Source of the DNA: Apostichopus japonicus
Taxonomy: Eukaryota; Echinodermata; Holothuroidea; Aspidochirotida; Stichopodidae
Direction of reading: 5' to 3'
Assembly: GCF_037975245.1 (NCBI RefSeq)
Contig: NC_092580.1
Coordinates: forward strand, 9,583,001 to 9,647,000
Length of the DNA: 64,000 nucleotides
The notes under the pieces were generated by a model. That model ran no database searches and was not told where the DNA came from. It saw nothing but the letters and a program-made list of their open reading frames with translations. Below, piece by piece: positions 11,200 to 23,272 of this stretch (its first letter is position 1; every line of letters begins with the position of its first letter). The position numbers and the translations under genes are program-made.

Positions 11200-12042
11200 T
11201 CCAATATGACTAGATAGTCATTGGTCTATTTTCAAAGTAACCGTTAATGTTCCATTTCAGTGGTGGTGACCTATGAAGATTGCACTCTCTATACAGCTTC
11301 CTGTATAATTAGTGTTATTATTATTCTGCAGTGATTTTTTCCATCTTTGAATAATGTGTTTAGACTGTAACAATAGCAGTTAGTCCGGAGGAGATGGCTA
11401 TCTACATGGTTGAAGTAGTTCCTTGCGTGCAGGCTTTGACCATTAACCAGCCCTCTGTTGGTAAGATTATCATAGTAGGTTGTATTCTTATTAAACGATT
11501 CAACAAATTTGTTAATCAGAGGTAGACATCTTACGATGAGGTCACTGACTGTAACGGTTTAAAAAGTAAATGTATAATAATAATAATAGTAATAAAACTT
11601 AAAAGAAAAATTGTTGCTGAGCGGAAGGGTCTAGTTGACCGTAAATTCTGATCATAACCGTTTTGAACGATTAAATGTACTTCTATACATTTTATATTTT
11701 GTCTGGCAGTTTTTCTTTCTAAGACGACTTAGAATTAAAATTTGCTACATTGCTATAATATCTGCGTCATGAACGTTTTAGTTTGACGAGTGATGTTACG
11801 GACAACATTTTTGTAAGATAAATGATTCCGATAGGACCTTATCTACTGCTAAACCGCAATTACCATATTTACTCTGCCAATTCTGTTTGAGCTACCGTGA
11901 ACTAGAATTGCGTCACTGCATAAACTTGGTCAGATATCGCCGAAGAGTAGGTTCTGTTACTGATATGAGTTATTGGATTTCAAATTTGGACAACAAATCA
12001 CGTCCCAACGTTCTTTAAAAAAAAAAAATAGTCGTTCCTCCA
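11200..12042. other. AT-rich unique sequence, nothing recognised
   Basis: A short AAT-rich stretch lies near 11575-11600. No exon or gene could be supported. Confidence 0.5.
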
Positions 12043-12061
12043 CATACACACACACATATAA

Positions 12062-12136
<75 letters not shown>
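12043..12136. repeat. CA/TA dinucleotide microsatellite
   Basis: A short ACACAC run passes into about 40 TA dinucleotides. ORFs made of Tyr-Ile repeats across it are artefacts. Confidence 0.95.
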
Positions 12137-12137
<1 letters not shown>

Positions 12138-12389
12138 CCACAACAATTTTGCGTCTGGTTTGCCTCTAAAACATCTAACTAGGTGACTGTTAAGTTTCGT
12201 ACATGGCGCCTGTTTTCTTAACGTTATACTGCATCCAAACCTGAAGTTTTTATTTGGCACTGAATCTCGAAAATTTGCGAAATATGACGGGAAAATTGTA
12301 TGCAGCGACTTATGCAGTTAGCGACACACTTAACTAAATGGAGATTTTTTTCGACTTCTGATTCTAATCTACGGATGCCCTTAAGCTAA

Positions 12390-12790
12390 TTTCCAATTGA
12401 CAACAGCCTCTCCTATCCTTATAAGGCGTACCGCACATGTTATCTTTAGGGTGGTCGCTGGGAGATACGGTAGATTATAAAACAGAGTTTCAAATTTGAC
12501 CCCTGGTGACCCCAATTGACCTTTGACCTCCACCAAAACTATAGGCTTCTTGTTCTTAATGTGGTTCATATTCATATTCAATATGAGATCTGCCCAAACT
12601 TACCTTCTTGAGATATCGTGTTTTACAAGTTATCAACATTTGACTCCCGGTGACCCCAAATGACCTTTTACCTCCTCTAAAAAAATGGCTTCTTCTGCTT
12701 ACTGTGGTACTCCTACACGCCAAGTATCAGATTGGTCTCAGCTTCCCTTCTTGAGATATCGTGTTTATAAGCAAGGCATATGTATGACTA
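12390..12790 (+). repeat. Dispersed ~140-bp tandem repeat, block A
   Basis: About two to three units share TGACCCCTGGTGACCCC, TGACCTTTGACCTCC, a ggcttcttgt motif, and CCTTCTTGAGATATCGTGTT. The period is 144 bases (12497 to 12641). The same unit recurs at 14225-14830, and it ends against the ATT tail of the LINE fragment. Confidence 0.8.
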
Positions 12791-12839
12791 CAAAGGTTAC
12801 GATTATCATCGAAGCCAAAAAGTACAGTTTTCGAAGAAT

Positions 12840-13017
<178 letters not shown>

Positions 13018-13545
13018 TCAAAGAAATAAGTCAAGTAGGGAAGGAGAGTCTCTGACAGCCTGAGGTAAGTTAAGTTGTTCCACAGCGCTGGGGCGACATG
13101 GAGAAACGCTGATCTCCCATACCGCTTCTTGGGAGGGAACGTCACAAGTAGCGTGGAATCAGAGGCAGAGTGGAGAACCCGGCTAGGTGTGTGGATCTGT
13201 AAAAGTTCTTGTAGATAGTGTGGAGCCATGTTGTGCAAACATTTGTAGACGTATGTAACGATTCGAAAACGAATCCTCTTCTCACAGGGCAACCAGTGCA
13301 GATCCAGCAGGACAGGGCTGATGTGGTCATTGCGTGGAACACAAGCAATGACACGGGCAGCGTATTCTCCACACGTTGGAGTCGCTGCAACTGGGAGCCG
13401 GTGATGCCCGTTAACAGAGCACAACAATAGTCCAACCGAGAAACCACTAGGCTCTGTATTTGTTCCGTTTTGTGGACACGTGACACATATGCTTCATATG
13501 TGTCTGTTACATACAAAGGTTTCAATAAATTTGGAATTTTTCTTA
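13018..13545 (-). pseudogene. LINE 3' fragment (reverse transcriptase C-terminus), frameshifted
   Basis: The upstream frame (13525 down to about 13390) reads SRLDYCCALLTGI then LQRLQRVEN, the usual LINE motif after the reverse transcriptase palm. The conserved continuation moves to another frame from about 13385: AARVIACVPRNDHISPV, LDLHWLPCEKRIRFR, YKCLHNMAPHYL, and ends with APALWNNL. A frameshift near 13385 thus breaks the ORF. The ORF then runs into the ATT tail, producing a meaningless poly-Ile run. The element is severely 5' truncated, and its lineage differs from the LINE at 1-3161. Confidence 0.88.
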
Positions 13546-14224
13546 GGCTGGTTGTGTCATAAGTAAAGTGTAGTGACCAGGACTTTATTAGTAGTAATGG
13601 ACATCTTCTCCGAAATTTAACGCTCAGTTTTGACCCGAGTATTTCCTTTGAGATCAGATCAGTACTTAGAATTCAAAATTAGACGCCTGTTTCTTTACAG
13701 TTCCAATATCACACAAAATTAAATTGTCGATCGATAGGCGTATATATAGGAATACGGGGACTGCGGCAGAGAGACCATACCTCCTCCCCTCTCAAACACA
13801 CAAGTGGAGACAGGAGAATGTTCCTCCCCCACCCCACCCTCCCTCACGTTTGAACCTATACAGCGATGCACTCTACAGCAGTAATGAATAATTTAGCTGG
13901 ATCCATTGTATTGGTTAGAGGATTGCCAGGGAATCCAACTGCTCAAACTGTTATATACTCCATAAACTGTTGAGATTTCTATAGAAACCGTCTAGAACGT
14001 CTACAAATAATTTGATGGATCAGAACCTACAGGAAAGATCTTTTTAAAACTTTGGTCACTTTTAGCATGCTATTTTTTTCATCATACCAGAATGAAAAGA
14101 TTGCATTGTGGTTCGATGATGTAACATGCGCAGTTTTCTTCATGAATCTGACCTAATGTGGGAGTTTAAACATACTCGATCTTAATAAGGAGTGTGATGT
14201 GACAGACAAGAAATTCACAAAGAC
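13546..14224. other. Unique sequence, nothing recognised
   Basis: A CT-rich, C-rich patch at about 13775-13850 is the only compositional feature. No exon could be supported. Confidence 0.5.
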
Positions 14225-14830
14225 ACGAGCTGTGCTGAAATGACCATTGACCCCAACAACAGGCATATTGTACTAAATGTGATACATTCAACACACTAAC
14301 TATGACATATGTCCTTGTTGAAATATTGTGTAAAACATGGTTTTCACCATTTGACCCCTATAGTGAAGTCAAACGACCATTGACCTCCGCCCACAACATT
14401 AGGCTTATCGTACTCAATGTGATGCAATTACATACCAAATATGCGATTTGTCAAAGCTTCTCTTGCGATATTATGTTTGGGAAGGTGCGTTAGCGTAGAG
14501 ACAGGTAAGAGGGGAGTGAAGTAACCGTTTGGCGTTTTTTTTTACTCAAATGACCTTTGACCACCGCAAAAACAATAGGCTTTTTGTCCTCAACAAGGTT
14601 CTCCTACATACAAAATATGAGATCTGTCCAAGCTCTCCTTCTTGAGATCTTGAGATATCATGTTTACAATGGTTTAACAATTTGACCCAAGGTGACCCAA
14701 ATGACCTTTAAAATCCACCCAAAAAATAGGCTTTTTGTATTTAATAATGTACTCCTAAACACAAAATACGAGATCTGTCTAAGCTTCCCTTCTTGAGATA
14801 TCGTGTTTACAAGCAAAACACACATACAAA
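14225..14830 (+). repeat. Dispersed ~140-bp tandem repeat, block B
   Basis: Four diverged units carry the words of block A: TGACCATTGACC, TTGACCCC, AATGACCTTTGACC, GAGATCTGTC and TTCTTGAGATATCGTGTT. The units are more divergent than in block A and the last is followed by CAAGCAAAACACACATACA. No coding potential. Confidence 0.75.
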
Positions 14831-16309
14831 CACGCCAGCATGAATGCATATAGGTTACTATTATCATCGAAAAAAAAATAATAATGACTGTTACTTTGGT
14901 GGGAAATGGACTATGAATCATAATGAATGTAAAGGAACAAACAGGTTTATCCATGACGCTGCAATGTCCAACGTTTGACTATAACTGTTGTTTGGAGAAA
15001 CCTAAGAATCTAAAAATAATGGCTAGACAATGTGCATGCATTGTGAGTAACATTCAACATCATTGTAGTCATGTGCTGACATTATTGCCTAGATCGAGTT
15101 TTGTCAGCTTCTGCTGAACCTTTGACCAGTTACTTTACTTCTTGAAAAACGAGGACTCTCATGCAGGAGATGAAACGTTAGATAAGCGGATATCAACCAA
15201 CCTCGCGCTCATGAGTAAGCAATAGTATCTGGAAACGTCCGGGCCGAAAATGGACGAATTAAATATATGTCAGTGAAAATTCAACATGCAGTTATTTTGT
15301 GAGAAACAATTTCAGACATCTGGATTCTATGATAAGGTCCAGTGTGTTGAGACGGTTCAGAATTCGACCACACTTCCCGTGTCAAACGACGTGGACCCGT
15401 TTCCGCTCTGACAAAATCTCTGTACAGAAGAAACAATTTCACGCTTGACAAGAGGTCACTAGGTTTAATTGTAGGGGACAAAATAATAAAAATATCAGAT
15501 ACCACGGCATTTATTGTACCATTTAGAGCAAACCATGAGAGTAACAACAAGCTGCTAAAAAGGAGTGGGTGGGGTGGTGGGTGGGGGGGGGTGGGGGTAA
15601 ATAAACTTAAAAATGGATGGCGGAACAATATCAAAAACGGTTTAATCTCCCGAATTCATCGATATAGAATAGTTCAAGTGTTATTGCTTGTCCGAAAATA
15701 ATCAAATCGAATCTTCTGCGCAGACAATTAAACGATCACGATTCCATTCACCTCGAATATCGGGAACAACTTTAACATCCTTGTAATAATGTACATCAGT
15801 TTATGCGGAAACAAAGGAGGAATAGAGATTGAAAATGTTTTTTTTTTTTATTTTCTGTTTAAATAAGAAATATTTTTTATAGAGTGAATCCCCAAACACT
15901 GTAGGAGTTAATATCAAAGGGTCAAGGATCGATATTTAACTTGATTTCAATTAATTTACTGTTCTTAAATTGCAATATCTCGATTCAAATATGTTGATTG
16001 AAATATTTCTATTACCTCGCAAAGTTCGAAAAGAGGATCTGAATAATGTATATTGACTTACAAACTTGATAGAATCTGATTATAATCGAATCAATTATTT
16101 CTATAAAGTGAAGCTAAAATTAAAAGATGTTGCTAAGATTCACACAGTGTTATATTAACGATGTGATGTAGACACCAATAATTTCATTAAAAGAGAAATG
16201 GTAACCGATTGCGGCTATTTGAAGGAGCCTGACACAGATCGTACCTACAACGGTGCCATGTGTGCTCATGGAGGGACTGTGTTTGATAGGCATCTTCCGG
16301 AAATAACAA
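14831..16309. other. Unique AT-rich sequence, nothing recognised
   Basis: A G-rich patch lies at 15565-15600 and a T9 run at 15838. ORFs here are short, lack splice context and resemble no known family. Confidence 0.5.
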
Positions 16310-16475
16310 AATTGCTATGATTCGTAATATTCTGCTGAAAAATTGGTTGATGCATCTGTTGTTTCTCTTCTGGATTATTGCTACATATTACTGTTCGGTC
16401 TCACTGCCTATCAAACCAAGTAACAACAACTCATTCAAAAGTCTGCTGCCCGTTTAATCAGTGGCTTGCATAATG
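16310..16475 (+). pseudogene. LINE reverse transcriptase C-terminal remnant
   Basis: From about 16343 the plus strand reads LVDASVVSLLDYCYILLFGL, TAYQTK, a stop, QQLIQKSAARLISGL. This is the LINE motif usually seen as LVHAFVTSRLDYCNALL ... QNAAARL. An in-frame stop and truncation on both sides show it is dead. The upstream MIRNILLK part needs another frame. Confidence 0.75.
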
Positions 16476-16745
16476 GGGGGGGGGGAGGGGGCATGTCCCC
16501 AACCTACGGACGTCAGTCTGGAAAAAAAGGTTCAGTCTGGAGTTTTTGTCTTCAGCTAGGAAGAATTGGAGCTCTACTATTGGTGTTCCCTCTTCTTTTT
16601 TTAACTGCAATATCTTGCGTTTAGGGATTTATTCTTTGGAGTACCCGAAACGAGTCGGCTGCAATGACCTTTGGGTATCACCCTCCTTTATCAAAGCCTT
16701 CATTCGCCTATGGCCCTTCCACAAAAGTCCAACCCCATAACTTAA

Positions 16746-16788
16746 TTGGTCGGGGGGGGGGCGGGGGTTTAAATCCCCGCTCCGACCT
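16746..16788. repeat. GC-rich perfect stem-loop
   Basis: GGTCGG at the left pairs with CCGACC at the right, and GCGGGG pairs with CCCCGC around the loop GTTTAAAT, with a G run bulged between the stems. The loop resembles a tRNA TPsiC loop (GGTTTAAATCC), but the rest of a tRNA is absent. Confidence 0.6.
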
Positions 16789-16959
16789 TCGAAACCCTGT
16801 GCACATCACTGCGTATAATCATATTTATTAAGTGTTGAGAGAACCACTTTGGCTGCCAATTAAGCAGAACAAGTTCAAACTTATCAGGTATTTGATTGAT
16901 TGATCTAATTTCCATTTGTCTTAACCTTGTTCATATTTGTTTCCTTTACTTATATCTTT

Positions 16960-19550
16960 ATTTCTTTATTTATATCCAGGCTGGGTATGCTTTGATCACG
17001 CTACTATTGTATTACTTGATTACTATCATGTGTCTTATATCTTTATTTCTTTATTTCTTTATTTATATCCAGGCTGGGTATGCTTTGATCACGCTACTAT
17101 TGTATTACTTGATTACTATCATGTGTCTTATATCTTTATTTCTTTATTTATATCCAGGCTGGGTATCACGCTACTATTGTATTACTTGATTACTATCATG
17201 TGTCTTATATCTTTATTTCTTTATTTCTTTATTTATATCCAGGCTGGGTATGCTTTGATCACGCTACTATTGTATTACTTGATTACTATCATGTGTCTTA
17301 TATCTTTATTTCTTTATTTATATCCAGGCTGGGTATCACGCTACTATTGTATTACTTGATTACTATCATGTGTCTTATATCTTTATTTCTTTATTTGTTT
17401 ATTTATATCCACGCTACTATTGTATTACTTGATTACTATCATGTGTCTTATATCTTTATTTCTTTATTTGTTTATTTATATCCACGCTACTATTGTATTA
17501 CTTGATTACTATCATGTGTCTTATATCTTTATTTCTTTATTTGTTTATTTATATCCAGGCTGGGTATGCTTTGATCACGCTACTATTGTATTACTTGATT
17601 ACTATCATGTGTCTTATATCTTTATTTCTTTATTTGTTTATTTATATCACGCTACTATTGTATTACTTGATTACTATCATGTGTCTTATATCTTTATTTC
17701 TTTATTTCTTTATTTATATCCAGGCTGGGTATCACGCTACTATTGTATTACTTGATTACTATCATGTGTCTTATATCTTTATTTCTTTATTTCTTTATTT
17801 ATATCCAGGCTGGGTATGCTTTGATCACGCTACTATTGTATTACTTGATTACTATCATGTGTCTTATATCTTTATTTCTTTATTTCTTTATTTATATCCA
17901 GGCTGGGTATCACGCTACTATTGTATTACTTGATTACTATCATGTGTCTTATATCTTTATTTCTTTATTTCTTTATTTATATCCAGGCTGGGTATGCTTT
18001 GATCACGCTACTATTGTATTACTTGATTACTATCATGTGTCTTATATCTTTATTTCTTTATTTGTTTATTTATATCACGCTACTATTGTATTACTTGATT
18101 ACTATCATGTGTCTTATATCTTTATTTCTTTATTTCTTTATTTATATCCAGGCTGGGTATCACGCTACTATTGTATTACTTGATTACTATCATGTGTCTT
18201 ATATCTTTATTTCTTTATTTCTTTATTTATATCCAGGCTGGGTATGCTTTGATCACGCTACTATTGTATTACTTGATTACTATCATGTGTCTTATATCTT
18301 TATTTCTTTATTTCTTTATTTATATCCAGGCTGGGTATCACGCTACTATTGTATTACTTGATTACTATCATGTGTCTTATATCTTTATTTCTTTATTTCT
18401 TTATTTATATCCAGGCTGGGTATCACGCTACTATTGTATTACTTGATTACTATCATGTGTCTTATATCTTTATTTCTTTATTTCTTTATTTATATCCAGG
18501 CTGGGTATCACGCTACTATTGTATTACTTGATTACTATCATGTGTCTTATATCTTTATTTCTTTATTTCTTTATTTATATCCAGGCTGGGTATCACGCTA
18601 CTATTGTATTACTTGATTACTATCATGTGTCTTATATCTTTATTTCTTTATTTCTTTATTTATATCCAGGCTGGGTATCACGCTACTATTGTATTACTTG
18701 ATTACTATCATGTGTCTTATATCTTTATTTCTTTATTTGTTTATTTATATCCAGGCTGGGTATCACGCTACTATTGTATTACTTGATTACTATCATGTGT
18801 CTTATATCTTTATTTCTTTATTTCTTTATTTATATCCAGGCTGGGTATCACGCTACTATTGTATTACTTGATTACTATCATGTGTCTTATATCTTTATTT
18901 CTTTATTTCTTTATTTATATCCAGGCTGGGTATCACGCTACTATTGTATTACTTGATTACTATCATGTGTCTTATATCTTTATTTCTTTATTTCTTTATT
19001 TATATCACGCTACTATTGTATTACTTGATTACTATCATGTGTCTTATATCTTTATTTCTTTATTTATATCCAGGCTGGGTATCACGCTACTATTGTATTA
19101 CTTGATTACTATCATGTGTCTTATATCTTTATTTCTTTATTTCTTTATTTATATCCAGGCTGGGTATCACGCTACTATTGTATTACTTGATTACTATCAT
19201 GTGTCTTATATCTTTATTTCTTTATTTCTTTATTTATATCCAGGCTGGGTATCACGCTACTATTGTATTACTTGATTACTATCATGTGTCTTATATCTTT
19301 ATTTCTTTATTTCTTTATTTATATCCAGGCTGGGTATCACGCTACTATTGTATTACTTGATTACTATCATGTGTCTTATATCTTTATTTCTTTATTTCTT
19401 TATTTATATCCAGGCTGGGTATCACGCTACTATTGTATTACTTGATTACTATCATGTGTCTTATATCTTTATTTCTTTATTTCTTTATTTATATCCAGGC
19501 TGGGTATCACGCTACTATTGTATTACTTGATTACTATCATGTGTCTTATA
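16960..19550 (+). repeat. 85-bp tandem array (variants of 93 and 72 bp), about 30 units
   Basis: The basic unit includes TATATCCAGGCTGGGTATCA, CGCTACTATTGTATTACTTG and TTATATCTTTATTTC. Many left-half units are 93 bp because of an added GCTTTGAT. Some lack CCAGGCTGGGTAT. From about 18349 to 18944 the spacing is a constant 85, and after one short-unit interruption it is 85 again from 19178 to the end. ORFs of 60-146 codons cross it in all three frames because the unit has few stops; they are artefacts. Confidence 0.96.
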
Positions 19551-19902
19551 TTTTTGCTTTTCGATTGTTTCCTCTCATCCATGTAAGGAGCTTTGAGATT
19601 CTATGTAGCCAAGTCACAACATGACCTAGTTATAGAATTAGTATAAATGTCTTCATTACATAGCCCCACTCGGATTTATGTAGTGCCACCTGCATTACTT
19701 TATCGAAACCTGATATATATAACGCCAATTACTTTAGTTTTCTAGCACATACCTGAAGCCTGAATTCTTATCAATGTCCCTTCAACCACTGTCGCTTCCT
19801 ACCACGCCTCCTATACGCGGCGCCCTTCTCCCCTTTACTCCTGTAAACAGAAGTGACACCGTGCCGTGGAAACACATTATTCTAACCTGACCAATCGCTA
19901 CC

Positions 19903-20068
19903 TTATTATAACCGCACCTTATTATAACCGTACCTTATTATAACCGTCCCATATTATAACCGTCCCCTATTATAACCGTACCTTATTATAACCGTACCTT
20001 ATTATAACCGTCCCTTATTATAACCGTCCCTTATTATAACCGTACCTTATTATAACCGTACCTTATTA
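19903..20068 (+). repeat. 16-bp tandem repeat, about 10 copies
   Basis: The unit is ACCTTATTATAACCGT with variants at the first three to five bases (CCC, CCA). Confidence 0.92.
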
Positions 20069-21565
20069 TCGTTATCATCAATAGGGTTCCACAAAGTTAT
20101 CATGTCCTTTGCATGATACATGATGAGATTCGCGTAACCTCACGAAGGAAGCTTTAATACGGTATTTAAATGGGTCGACCGTATGCAAATATACACGACT
20201 TCCAATGGGAACGAATGACACAGCATATTTCATTGGGCCGAAGCTTTTGCAGAAGTTGTAAGGGTTTACAATTTCAAGTTAAGCCGGGTTTTATGGTCTC
20301 GACCGAGTAATGCAGGCGGCACTGAGAGACTAAGACATGTATTCAATGGTGAACGAGCAGCAGGACTCATGTACTCCTCGTTCAGTACATCTTGACATTT
20401 AGAAAGTGTGCCAATTGAACAAGTGGAGGAGGATATATTGTTCCAGAACCCTGATTACTATCTTTGCTATTTGAATGGTCAAGGACTCATGCAGACAAAT
20501 CACAGCAGATGTTTAAGTATTAACAGAACTAGTTAAAGCATTATACTTAAACATGTTACAGTCTGTAGATTGGCCCCCAAATTAGCACGTGTTTCATAAA
20601 CCTTTGATTCTTTTACGGAATGACTATCTATATCGATGTTGATTATCAGTTTGGAAACCTCGCCCTCGAAACCTATCCAGTCTACCCCTCAACTCACCAG
20701 TACCCTAACCATAACCCTACCTCTACAGTAAATGTAATCGACTTATCGTAAAATAGATGAAATCGCAACATGACATTGCATTCTGTAGATAATTAGTTAT
20801 CTGCATACTGCAAATGGCATGTTGCGATTACTAACATATGGCGATATTATACTTTTCTCTTTATGAATGACGTACTAATTACAATAAACTTGTTAACGTG
20901 TTAAAGAACACTATACACATGCAGTAATATGATATGTATGTACCTTATAATGATCATTAATTGATACGCTTGTGGATTGTGATATAAATAATCATGAATT
21001 TAAGAAAAACTATATAAACTTTGTATTATTATTACCTTCAAACTCGGTCACATGTTCAATTCATTATAATAATGTATGCAAATAATATCACTGCAGCATA
21101 TTTAGAAAACAAACCGAAATAAAAGAGGAAGGGAAAAGAGTCTATCAAATATGTTTATGACCACTCACCGCCCCCCCCCCCCCAGACCTCGAAAATATCT
21201 ATTTTGCCATAACACTCTGCTGCATTCATTTATCCTTTGACTTGGATGCTTTCAAATATTATGTATTGATTAATCCTAGCGGATAAAATAAACAACCATA
21301 ATAATTTATATGTGGTACATACTTATGCAAAGTAAAAGTATTTGAGCAACATTTCCATAGCCAATCATTGTATTCTTAATCTGGACGGAGTAAGGTAATA
21401 TACTCTTAGACCGCACAACTTGAGATTGCAACCTAGTAGTATTTATATATAACACATTGGACATGCTCCATCCCATTAGTAATTACGTCATCCCTCTCAT
21501 AATTCGATACCTTCCAAATCATTTAATTAGTTCAGTTTCCAGAGATTTGTGTTAACCTTAACAAG
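20069..21565. other. Unique AT-rich sequence, nothing recognised
   Basis: No exon could be supported. A pure C run lies at about 21172-21183. Confidence 0.5.
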
Positions 21566-21862
21566 TTTGGCAAGCCGTCTTGACATTTACCACCCAATTC
21601 TACTAAAGTGTAAGATATTCCACTAACGTCGGATTCAATTCAACTTAGGTGCAATAGAATTCGACGTAACTGCAATGTATTCCTCTTAAAGTGAAATAGA
21701 ATTCCACTTAAGTAGAATAAAATGTTTTATTTGACGTAAGGTGAATGCAATTTCACTTAAGTAGGGTTTTATTCCACTGTCGTGGAATATGATTTCACTT
21801 CAGCTTAATTGAATTCTACTTAAGGGAAATAGCATTTTACTTAAGTAAAATACACTGTCTGC
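21566..21862. mobile_element. Palindromic-repeat element, one end recognised
   Basis: The left edge TTTGGCAAGCCGTCTTGACA is clearly related to the TIR of the element at 39557 (TATGGAAAGCCGTTTTAACA in its right-end copy). It is followed by a degenerate array of short self-complementary words around ACTTAAGT and GAATTC (for example CCACTTAAGTAGAAT). No matching right end was found, so the element is truncated or its right end has decayed. Confidence 0.55.
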
Positions 21863-21939
21863 GACAGTAATATATCCTTAACTCCTGGCAATTTAAGCAC
21901 TGTATTTTAATAAAGCAACAGAATTGACAGAAAGACGGC

Positions 21940-22290
21940 AGTGATGTGACTATAATTTGACTGTAATAACCACTAAAACTCATTCAGTATTTTACAGTAT
22001 ACTGCTATACTATATTGTACTAAACAATGATGCAAAATATTAACAAACAGTAACATGACAGTAACACGATAGTAATATGTCACTGCTGTGATTGTATATC
22101 AACAGTTAAAACGATAACACAACTACAGTGTTACGGCAGTAACAACACATCAATATGACGGAATTACGACAGTCACGTGACATTAAAACGACATAACACG
22201 ATAGTACAGCGAAACCAATGGTAAAGCAGTATAGCATAGTAATACGGCATTAATACGACATTTAATACGACAGTGACAGACCCTTAGCAC
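21940..22290. repeat. Degenerate short repeat rich in ACGACA / CAGTAA words
   Basis: Words such as GACAGTAACA, ACGACAGT and ACGGCAGTAA recur irregularly about every 10-20 bases. It follows the palindromic array closely and may be a decayed part of the same element. Confidence 0.5.
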
Positions 22291-22360
22291 ATTCCGTCTT
22301 TTATAACATATCAACCTCTACAAATCTTATATAGGACCTCCCTAAGTATTGAACTGGTTA

Positions 22361-22578
22361 CTATGTATCAGCGGTAGTCATGCCATCTGGCGGTGATTGT
22401 GTCGTTTCTTCCATAGTAACATCGGGCCTTACTGTCGTTGGTAAGCATACGACATCGTAAAAGTACGCACAGTTTTTCGAGTAAGTACCTGATCTTAGGT
22501 TCTCGATGTCAGATTCGTCTAGTGATTGAAAAGGTTGTACAATATCACAGGATGTTAGTTCTCTTGATGAGCCCCTTC
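22361..22578 (-). CDS. Terminal coding exon of an NTR (TIMP/netrin-like) domain protein
   Basis: The intron end TTTAATTACAG is followed by 2 bases and 72 codons to a TAG at 22361-22363. The start RGSSRELTSCDIVQPFQ, then SLDESDIENLRSGTYSKNCA, matches the C-terminal half of NTR/TIMP domains: a Cys-Asp, then a [P/W]-x-x-L stretch, L-x-x-G-x-Y-x-x-N-C, and a further Cys in YDVVC. A Thr/Ser/Pro-rich tail of about 25 residues follows. The 2-base entry phase fits the 1-base exit phase of exon 27228-27419 and gives a Gly codon at the junction. NTR modules are secreted or extracellular and several inhibit metalloproteinases or bind Wnt or complement partners. Which of these applies is not determined. 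Upstream exons, with the signal peptide and N-terminal cysteines, were not found. Confidence 0.65.
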
Positions 22579-23213
22579 CTGTAATTAAATGTCAAAACAA
22601 CAAAAGGTAACAATATCTTGACAGCAAATACAAACATGCACGTGTTTACTCCCATTACGATACCTATAGTTGTACTCAAAGGAACGAGGAATATTTATTA
22701 ACATGATATAAAATTCTATAAGTAATCGCTTACATATATTCGTTTGGGTGAGAAGCGGTGTCTTATTCATTTAAAGGCTAAGTTTACTTTTGGCTTTAGC
22801 ATACAATGAGACAGAGAGAATAAACTTTAAAAAAAAATAAAAAATAAAAAATGAAATAAATCAACTGATAGGCTACATCAAAAAGCTTGTGTATTTTTAT
22901 TTACAAGTAAGAGGGCCTGACGTTTCGATCATAGCAGGATCTTCTTCAGAGGCTGCATGTCTTTAGCGAATAATGAGGATCATCATGTTTATGGCAGAGG
23001 GATAAACCAGTTAGAGCTAAGGATTAGAAATATACACAATCGGACAAAGGAAGCCAACTTTCTCAGATTGGAAGAAATTTCAAATGAGTAGAAATAATGA
23101 AGGCTAAGACAAACAAGAAGAGTACGGAAACAGGAATGTTGACTTCACTGGAGGCTGTCCCAAATGCACCCTCCCGGGAAACAAGCTAGTCCATTAAGAA
23201 AACCTCCCCGGTG
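22579..23213. other. Intronic sequence with a Penelope-type hammerhead-like motif
   Basis: Intron of the minus-strand NTR gene. An A-rich stretch (22828-22860) and the hammerhead-like motif at 22914-22949 are the only features seen. Confidence 0.5.
22914..22949 (-). ncRNA. Degenerate hammerhead-like motif, as in Penelope-like elements
   Basis: On the minus strand the order is CTGAAGA, then GATC CTGCTAT GATC, then GAAACGTC. This mimics a hammerhead core (CUGAUGA, stem II, GAAA, stem III). The core carries A for U, and no clear stem III partner ending in UH was found upstream, so it is probably inactive. The same word order is widespread in Penelope-like element terminal repeats. It sits in the intron of the NTR gene. 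Confidence 0.4.
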
Positions 23214-23272
23214 GCCGGGCTGAGTCACCGGGCTGAGTCACCGGGCTGAGTCACCGGGCTGAGCCACCAATG
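23214..23272 (+). repeat. 13-bp tandem repeat, about 4 copies
   Basis: The unit is GGGCTGAGTCACC, with the last copy reading GAGCCACC. Confidence 0.9.

Noticed and set aside
16764-16780. tRNA gene suggested by a TPsiC-like box
   Set aside because: No D-arm, anticodon arm or 5' acceptor strand at the required distance.
16896-19624. Many ORFs of 60-146 codons in the 85-bp array resembling membrane proteins
   Set aside because: They are hydrophobic only because the unit is T-rich; they repeat exactly with the array and shift frame between units.
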